From: CAYPKG01 sp964411275
GTDB lineage: Bacteria; Bacillota; Clostridia; Christensenellales; CAG-138
Assembly: GCA_964411275.1 (NCBI GenBank)
Contig: CAYPKG010000057.1
Location: forward strand, 1-9,461
Length of the DNA stretch: 9,461 nucleotides
Direction: 5' to 3'
Shown: positions 5,526 through 9,461 of the stretch, piece by piece
How the letters are laid out: every line of letters starts with the position of its first letter
Numbering within the stretch: position 1 is the first letter of the stretch
The notes under the pieces: model-generated
Seen by the model: the letters and a program-made list of their open reading frames with translations, nothing else
Databases searched by the model: none
Told to the model about the DNA's origin: nothing
Made by a program: the position numbers and the translations under genes

Positions 5526-6221
5526 ATGCAAAAGCCGCCGCTTATTCTCATATGCGACGATCAAAAGATCATTCACGAAACATTGGGAGTTTATCTGGAA
5601 AATGAAGGCTTCGCCCACAGCTCCGCCTACGACGGCATTGAGGCTGTGGAAAAAGCCCAGGCGGAAAATCCGGCGCTGATCATTCTGGATCTGATGATGC
5701 CTGGAAAATCCGGCATCGAGGTGTGCCGCGCCATCCGGCAGAGCAGCCGGGTGCCCATCATCATGCTTACAGCCAAAGGCGAGGAGATCGACCGCATTCT
5801 AGGGCTGGAGCTTGGCGCGGACGACTATATTGTAAAGCCGTTCAGCGCCCGTGAGGTGGTTGCCCGGGTGAAGGCGGTGCTGCGGCGCATCAACGCCGCC
5901 AAGAACGAGCCCGGGCAGAAGGCGCTGCATTTTGACCGGCTGGACATCAATGTGGCCAGCTATGAAGTGAAGGTGGACGGCAAAACAGTGCCGTTTACGC
6001 CCAAGGAAGTGGAAATTCTGTACCTGCTGGCCTCCCATCCCGGGCGGGTGTTTGAGCGGGAGCAGATACTCTCCCAGGTCTGGGGCTACGACTACTTTGG
6101 GGACACCCGGGCGGTGGACACCCAGATTAAGCGCATCCGCCAGAAGATTCCCGTGGAGGGGGTTAATTGGGGCCTGAAAACCGTGTACGGCGTTGGATAT
6201 AAATTCGAGGCCGTCCAATGA
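5526..6221 (+). CDS. OmpR/PhoB-family response regulator
   Basis: A 231-aa cytoplasmic transcription factor, normal length for the family. Residues 1-120 are a receiver domain: acidic pair Asp11/Asp12, phosphoacceptor Asp55 (LIILDLMMPGKSG), switch Thr82 (IIMLTAKG), and Tyr101 plus Lys104 (GADDYIVKPF). All key residues are intact. Residues ~133-230 are a winged-helix DNA-binding domain with the usual FTPKEVEILYLLASHPGRVF, LSQVWGYDYFGDTRAVDTQI and VYGVGYKFE signatures. The start is the ATG at 5526, which has AAGGAAGGGA (5511-5520) at suitable spacing; an in-frame ATG at 5442 would precede the promoter. Its stop overlaps the kinase start (ATGA), so the two are co-translated and are almost certainly cognate partners. 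The phosphorylated protein would bind operon or divergent-gene promoters; its regulon is unknown. Confidence 0.95.
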   Translation: MQKPPLILICDDQKIIHETLGVYLENEGFAHSSAYDGIEAVEKAQAENPALIILDLMMPGKSGIEVCRAIRQSSRVPIIMLTAKGEEIDRILGLELGADDYIVKPFSAREVVARVKAVLRRINAAKNEPGQKALHFDRLDINVASYEVKVDGKTVPFTPKEVEILYLLASHPGRVFEREQILSQVWGYDYFGDTRAVDTQIKRIRQKIPVEGVNWGLKTVYGVGYKFEAVQ

Positions 6222-7948
6222 AAAACAGGTTTCTCAATAAAGTCTTGGCGTTCGTGGCGCTGACTATTTTTTTAAGCGCGCTGCTGACAAGCGGCGCGTT
6301 TACCGTGACAAGCAGAAACATATTCGCCAACATGAAGGCGGAAGAAATGCTTCCCAAAGCCCGGTTCATCAGCTCCCGGGCGGCGGAATACCAGCAGGGG
6401 GAGCTTACGGCCCGGAATTTCGAGCGCATTCTCAACAGCGACCAAATGTTGTGGGATGCGAATGTGTATATTTTCGCTTATGACGGCACGCTGATCGCGT
6501 GCCCGGCGGAGCAGACGGACGGCGCAGAAGCCCAGCGGCTTGTGGAATATCGGGACAAGATCATCTCAGGCGCACAGGCTAGCCTGGTCACAAGCACGAA
6601 GCTGGCGGGCCTTGTGGTAGGCGTACCGGTGTATGGCACCGATGCTAAGGTCATCGGTGCTGTGCTGCTAACAAAGCCGCTCACGGAGGTCAACGCTGCT
6701 CTGAGCGGCCTTAACAGAGCGCTATTGATCAGCGCGGCGCTGGCGCTTCTTTTGATGATGCTTCCCGCCTATTGGGGCAGCCGCAGCATCACAAGGCCCT
6801 TGCAGCAGATGTCTGTGGCGGCCCGGGCCATGGCCCAGGGGGATTTCTCCGTCCGGGCGAAGGTGAACCGCAAGGACGAAATAGGCGACCTGGGAAGCTC
6901 ACTCAACTATTTATCCGAGCAGCTGTCCACCACCATCGGGGATTTGGTGCTGGAACGCAACCGGCTTAAAAACGTGCTGGACGGGCTGCTGGAGGGGATC
7001 ATCGCCGTGGACGCCGCCCAAAATATCACCCATTGCAACCCCGCCGCCATCGAGCTGCTGGGGGGCCTAACCGGGGAAACCCCCGGGGAATTGCCCGCCT
7101 TTGCGGGCATGACGGAGGAGATCGGGAAAACTTCCGCTGATGGCGAAACGCGGACGCTGGAGCGAACGGTGGGGGAGGCCCGGCTGCAGGTGACGATTAC
7201 CAGGATACAGGATCAGGATGGCCATACCGCAGGGGCTGTGATGATGATACAGGATGTCACCAAGGCGGAGCGGCTGGAGCAGACAAGGCGGGATTACGTG
7301 GCCAACGTCAGCCACGAGCTTCGCACGCCCATCGCCTCCATCCGCAGCCTTGCGGACGCGCTGAACGATGGCCTGGTGAAGACACAGGCGGACCGAAGCC
7401 GCTATTACGGGTATATTTTACGGGAAAGCATGCGCCTGTCCCGGCTGATCGACGATCTTTTGGAGTTAAGCCGGTTGCAGTCCGGGGGGGTGGCGCTCAA
7501 CAAAGGGAAAATCGATTTGGAGTTTCTGATGCGGGAGCTTTCGGACCGGTTTTCGGACATCGCAGAGGACAGCGGCCTGACGTTCCAATTGCGGCTTCCC
7601 GATGGGCTGCTTCCGGCATTTTCCAATGAGGACCGGGTGGAGCAGGTGCTTGTGGCGCTTTTGGACAATGCCATCAAATACGCTGCGGACGGCGGGCAGG
7701 TTACCCTTGCGCTAGAAACGAAGGAAGACCGGTTTGTGGTGCGGGTCAGCAATACCGGGCATATTGACGAGGCGGATCTTCCCCATTTATTCGAGCGGTT
7801 TTATAAAGCGGACAAAGCCCATTCAGGCTCCGGCACAGGCCTTGGCCTTGCCATCGCCCATGAGATCATGACCCTCTTGGGAGAGAAGATTTGGGCGGAG
7901 AACAGGGACGGGGAAGCCGTTATGCTGTTTACATTGCAAAGGGTATAG
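6218..7948 (+). CDS. Membrane sensor histidine kinase (HAMP-PAS-HisKA-HATPase)
   Basis: A 576-aa inner-membrane kinase, partner of the preceding regulator. Helix 1 spans residues ~8-31. An extracytoplasmic sensor of ~135 residues (ANVYIFAYDGTLIACP, VVGVPVYG, VIGAVLLTKPL) has the look of a single Cache/PAS-like fold. Helix 2 is residues ~168-187. HAMP is ~188-240 (SITRPLQQMSVAARAMAQGD). A cytoplasmic PAS domain is ~245-350 (VLDGLLEGIIAVDAAQNITH). The dimerisation/phosphoacceptor domain has His366 in NVSHELRTPIAS. The ATPase domain has Asn484 (LLDNAIKYA), a G1 region SNTGHID with Asn512 where many kinases have Asp, the F-box LPHLFERFYKAD and the G2 loop SGSGTGLGLAIA. The architecture matches PhoR/WalK-like kinases, but the sensed signal cannot be told. 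It overlaps the regulator gene by 4 bp, and no further gene follows in the operon. Confidence 0.95.
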   Translation: MKNRFLNKVLAFVALTIFLSALLTSGAFTVTSRNIFANMKAEEMLPKARFISSRAAEYQQGELTARNFERILNSDQMLWDANVYIFAYDGTLIACPAEQTDGAEAQRLVEYRDKIISGAQASLVTSTKLAGLVVGVPVYGTDAKVIGAVLLTKPLTEVNAALSGLNRALLISAALALLLMMLPAYWGSRSITRPLQQMSVAARAMAQGDFSVRAKVNRKDEIGDLGSSLNYLSEQLSTTIGDLVLERNRLKNVLDGLLEGIIAVDAAQNITHCNPAAIELLGGLTGETPGELPAFAGMTEEIGKTSADGETRTLERTVGEARLQVTITRIQDQDGHTAGAVMMIQDVTKAERLEQTRRDYVANVSHELRTPIASIRSLADALNDGLVKTQADRSRYYGYILRESMRLSRLIDDLLELSRLQSGGVALNKGKIDLEFLMRELSDRFSDIAEDSGLTFQLRLPDGLLPAFSNEDRVEQVLVALLDNAIKYAADGGQVTLALETKEDRFVVRVSNTGHIDEADLPHLFERFYKADKAHSGSGTGLGLAIAHEIMTLLGEKIWAENRDGEAVMLFTLQRV

Positions 7949-7960
7949 AAGCCAAAAAAC

Positions 7961-7989
7961 GCGTTAGGGGCTGATCGTAGCCCAAACGC
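7961..7989. terminator. Two-step hairpin after the kinase gene, T-tract on the minus side
   Basis: GCGTT (7961-7965) pairs with AACGC (7985-7989), and GGGCT (7968-7972) with AGCCC (7979-7983), separated by small internal bulges and a 6-nt loop. On the plus strand no T-run follows. On the minus strand the stem is followed by GTTTTTT (from 7960 leftward), so in sequence it is a better terminator for leftward transcription. It may still mark the 3' end of the two-component mRNA. Confidence 0.5.
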
Positions 7990-7997
7990 CCAGGGTA

Positions 7998-8006
7998 TGA
8001 TATACT
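7998..8006 (+). promoter_or_regulatory. Extended -10 promoter of proA
   Basis: TGATATACT is a TGnTATAAT-type extended -10 with one mismatch, ~30 bp upstream of the proA start. No convincing -35 is found 16-18 bp upstream; that space is filled by the hairpin at 7961-7989. It allows proA to be expressed independently of the two-component operon. Confidence 0.5.
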
Positions 8007-8036
8007 AATGAGCAGCAAGGAAAAAGGAGAATGGCA

Positions 8037-9314
8037 ATGGGCATGCAGGAGCAATTACGGCAAATGAAGCGGGTCAGCCCTCAGATGGCGGGGCTTAGCC
8101 TGGAAATCCGAAATCAGGCGCTTTCAAATATCACTAAGGCGCTTACCGCCTCGAAATCCGAAATACTTTCGGCAAACCTGGCGGACATGGAAGCCGCCCG
8201 TGCGGCAGGCATCCCCGGGCCTATCCTCAAGCGGTTGAAATTTGACGAGCATAAGCTGGCGGACAGCGTTTCCGGAGTGCTTTCCCTGCGGGAGCTTCCC
8301 GACCCGCTATTTCATGTGACAATCGACCGGCAGTTGGACGCGGGCCTTCGGCTTGTGCGGGAAAGCTGCCCCATCGGCGTCATCGGCGTGATATTCGAGG
8401 CGAGGCCGGACGCCATGATCCAGATCGCGGGCCTCTGCGTCAAAAGCGGCAATTGCGCCATATTAAAAGGCGGAAGCGAGGCTCTCCTGACAAACCGCGT
8501 CCTGTTTCGCATCATCGATGAGGCGGTGCAGGCGGCTGGATTGCCAGAAGGCTGCCTGATGCAGGCGGAGGCCCGGAGTGAGATCAGCGAATTGCTGTCC
8601 TTCCACCAATATGTGGATCTCATCATCCCCCGTGGCTCCAATGCATTTGTTCAGTACATCATGCAAAACACAAAAATTCCCGTGCTGGGCCATGCGGACG
8701 GTATCTGCCACATCTATGCGGACAAAGCCGCAGATGTCAATAAATCCGTTCCCATCCTCGTGGACGCAAAATCCCAGTATCCCGCGGCTTGCAACGCCTT
8801 GGAAACCCTTCTCGTCCATAAGGACGTGGCGCAAGCGCTGCTGCCGCCCCTGTTTGCGGCGATGAAAGACGAGGGCATCACACTCAAGAGCGACGCCGCA
8901 GTACAGGCAATCATTCCCTGCGAAAGCGCAGAGGAAGCGGATTTTGACAGGGAGTTTCTGGACCTCGTCATGGCCGTCAAGGTGGTGGACAGTCTTGGGG
9001 CGGCAATCGACCATATCAACCTCCACGGCTCCCACCATACGGACTGCATTCTCACGGAGGATCCGGAGGCCGCCGCCCGGTTTATGAAAATTGTGGACAG
9101 TGCCGGGGTCTATCAAAACTGTTCCACCCGGTTTGCGGACGGGTTCCGGTACGGTCTTGGCGCGGAGGTGGGGATCAGCACCGGCAAAATCCACGCCCGG
9201 GGGCCTGTTGGGCTTGAGGGGCTTATTTCCTATAAATACAAGCTGTTTGGCGATGGGCATATCGTGGGGGATTATGCAAGCGGCAAGCGGCAATTTCATT
9301 TTTCCGATAACTAG
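8037..9314 (+). CDS. proA: Gamma-glutamyl phosphate reductase (glutamate-5-semialdehyde dehydrogenase)
   Basis: Second enzyme of proline synthesis in the cytoplasm: NADPH-dependent reduction of glutamyl 5-phosphate to glutamate 5-semialdehyde. The 425-aa chain is typical of the family. Seen in order are the nucleotide-binding region near residues 112-145 (GVIGVIFEARPDAMIQIAGL, ILKGGSEALLTN), IIPRGSNAFVQYIMQNTKIP, the catalytic-Cys segment YPAACNALETLLVHKDVA with Cys252, NLHGSHHTDCILTED, and the C-terminal CSTRFADGFRYGLGAEVGIS and GPVGLEGLISYKY. Three in-frame ATGs occur at 8031, 8037 and 8043. AAGGAGA (8024-8030) touches the first but sits 6 nt before the second, so 8037 is preferred. TAG is followed directly by another TAG. 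The kinase partner gene proB, often adjacent, is not in the window; it could lie just beyond the right edge or elsewhere. Confidence 0.97.
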   Translation: MGMQEQLRQMKRVSPQMAGLSLEIRNQALSNITKALTASKSEILSANLADMEAARAAGIPGPILKRLKFDEHKLADSVSGVLSLRELPDPLFHVTIDRQLDAGLRLVRESCPIGVIGVIFEARPDAMIQIAGLCVKSGNCAILKGGSEALLTNRVLFRIIDEAVQAAGLPEGCLMQAEARSEISELLSFHQYVDLIIPRGSNAFVQYIMQNTKIPVLGHADGICHIYADKAADVNKSVPILVDAKSQYPAACNALETLLVHKDVAQALLPPLFAAMKDEGITLKSDAAVQAIIPCESAEEADFDREFLDLVMAVKVVDSLGAAIDHINLHGSHHTDCILTEDPEAAARFMKIVDSAGVYQNCSTRFADGFRYGLGAEVGISTGKIHARGPVGLEGLISYKYKLFGDGHIVGDYASGKRQFHFSDN

Positions 9315-9365
9315 TAGAAAACAAAGAAGCAGTGGCCCATCGGCGCGTTGATATTAAAAAACTTT

Positions 9366-9441
9366 CGAAGGGGCTGTGGCGGTAAGTGCTTGATATGCAC
9401 TGCCGAAGGGGCTGTGGCGGTAAGTGCTTGATATGCACTGC
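9366..9441. repeat. Two exact tandem copies of a 38-bp hairpin-forming repeat
   Basis: Positions 9366-9403 and 9404-9441 are identical, beginning CGAAGGGGCTGTGGCGG and ending TTGATATGCACTGC. Each copy carries AGTGC and GCACT around a 7-nt TTGATAT loop, extended outward by CGG/CCG in copy 1. The 38-bp period is not a multiple of three, and no ORF with an RBS uses it, so it is not a coding repeat. More copies or a structured leader may lie beyond the window. Confidence 0.9.
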
Positions 9442-9461
9442 GCGCTGCAGCCCTGCACTGT

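Noticed and set aside
9366..9461. CRISPR array
   Set aside because: The two 38-bp copies are directly adjacent with no spacer, and no cas gene is present.

Overview
The window looks like a chromosomal segment of a Gram-positive anaerobe of class Clostridia (Bacillota). The evidence is strong AGGAGG-type ribosome binding sites, a pyruvate phosphate dikinase of the clostridial type, an OmpR-type two-component pair, a DUF4846-like lipoprotein, and small Xre-type regulators of the kind common in gut Clostridia. I cannot name a genus. Base composition changes near position 1688: the first ~1.7 kb is visibly AT-rich and holds small regulators and mobile-element debris, while the rest is GC-rich and holds core genes.

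Region 1 (1-1687), accessory island. On the minus strand at the left edge is what looks like the C-terminal end of a tyrosine integrase. It is followed by a 77-bp module containing a hairpin. A diverged direct copy of this module lies ~970 bp to the right (10-86 and 979-1056). Between the copies sits a self-contained cassette: a near-consensus promoter with a palindromic operator, a 69-aa Xre/YozG-like regulator, and an overlapping gene for a 137-aa four-helix membrane protein. To the right is a second Xre-family regulator on the minus strand, with its own promoter and a palindrome between the -35 and -10. Then comes a ~360-bp AT-rich intergenic region with tandem extended -10 elements and the likely main promoter of ppdK.

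Region 2 (1688-4375), a full-length pyruvate phosphate dikinase (ppdK) with a strong RBS and a textbook rho-independent terminator.

Region 3 (4442-5525), a minus-strand lipoprotein of the DUF4846 type, convergent with ppdK and divergent from the next operon. The gap before that operon contains nested palindromes.

Region 4 (5526-7948), a two-component operon: an OmpR/PhoB-type response regulator and, overlapping by ATGA, a membrane histidine kinase with sensor, HAMP, PAS, HisKA and HATPase parts.

Region 5 (8037-9461), proA (gamma-glutamyl phosphate reductase, proline synthesis) behind an extended -10 promoter. It is followed by two exact adjacent copies of a 38-bp, hairpin-forming repeat that runs to the edge of the window.

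The core genes (ppdK, two-component system, proA) are conventional. The parts most worth a second look are the duplicated hairpin module flanking the regulator/membrane-protein cassette, the palindromic operators, the multi-promoter ppdK leader and the structured repeat after proA. I found no CRISPR array, rRNA, tRNA or intact mobile element.
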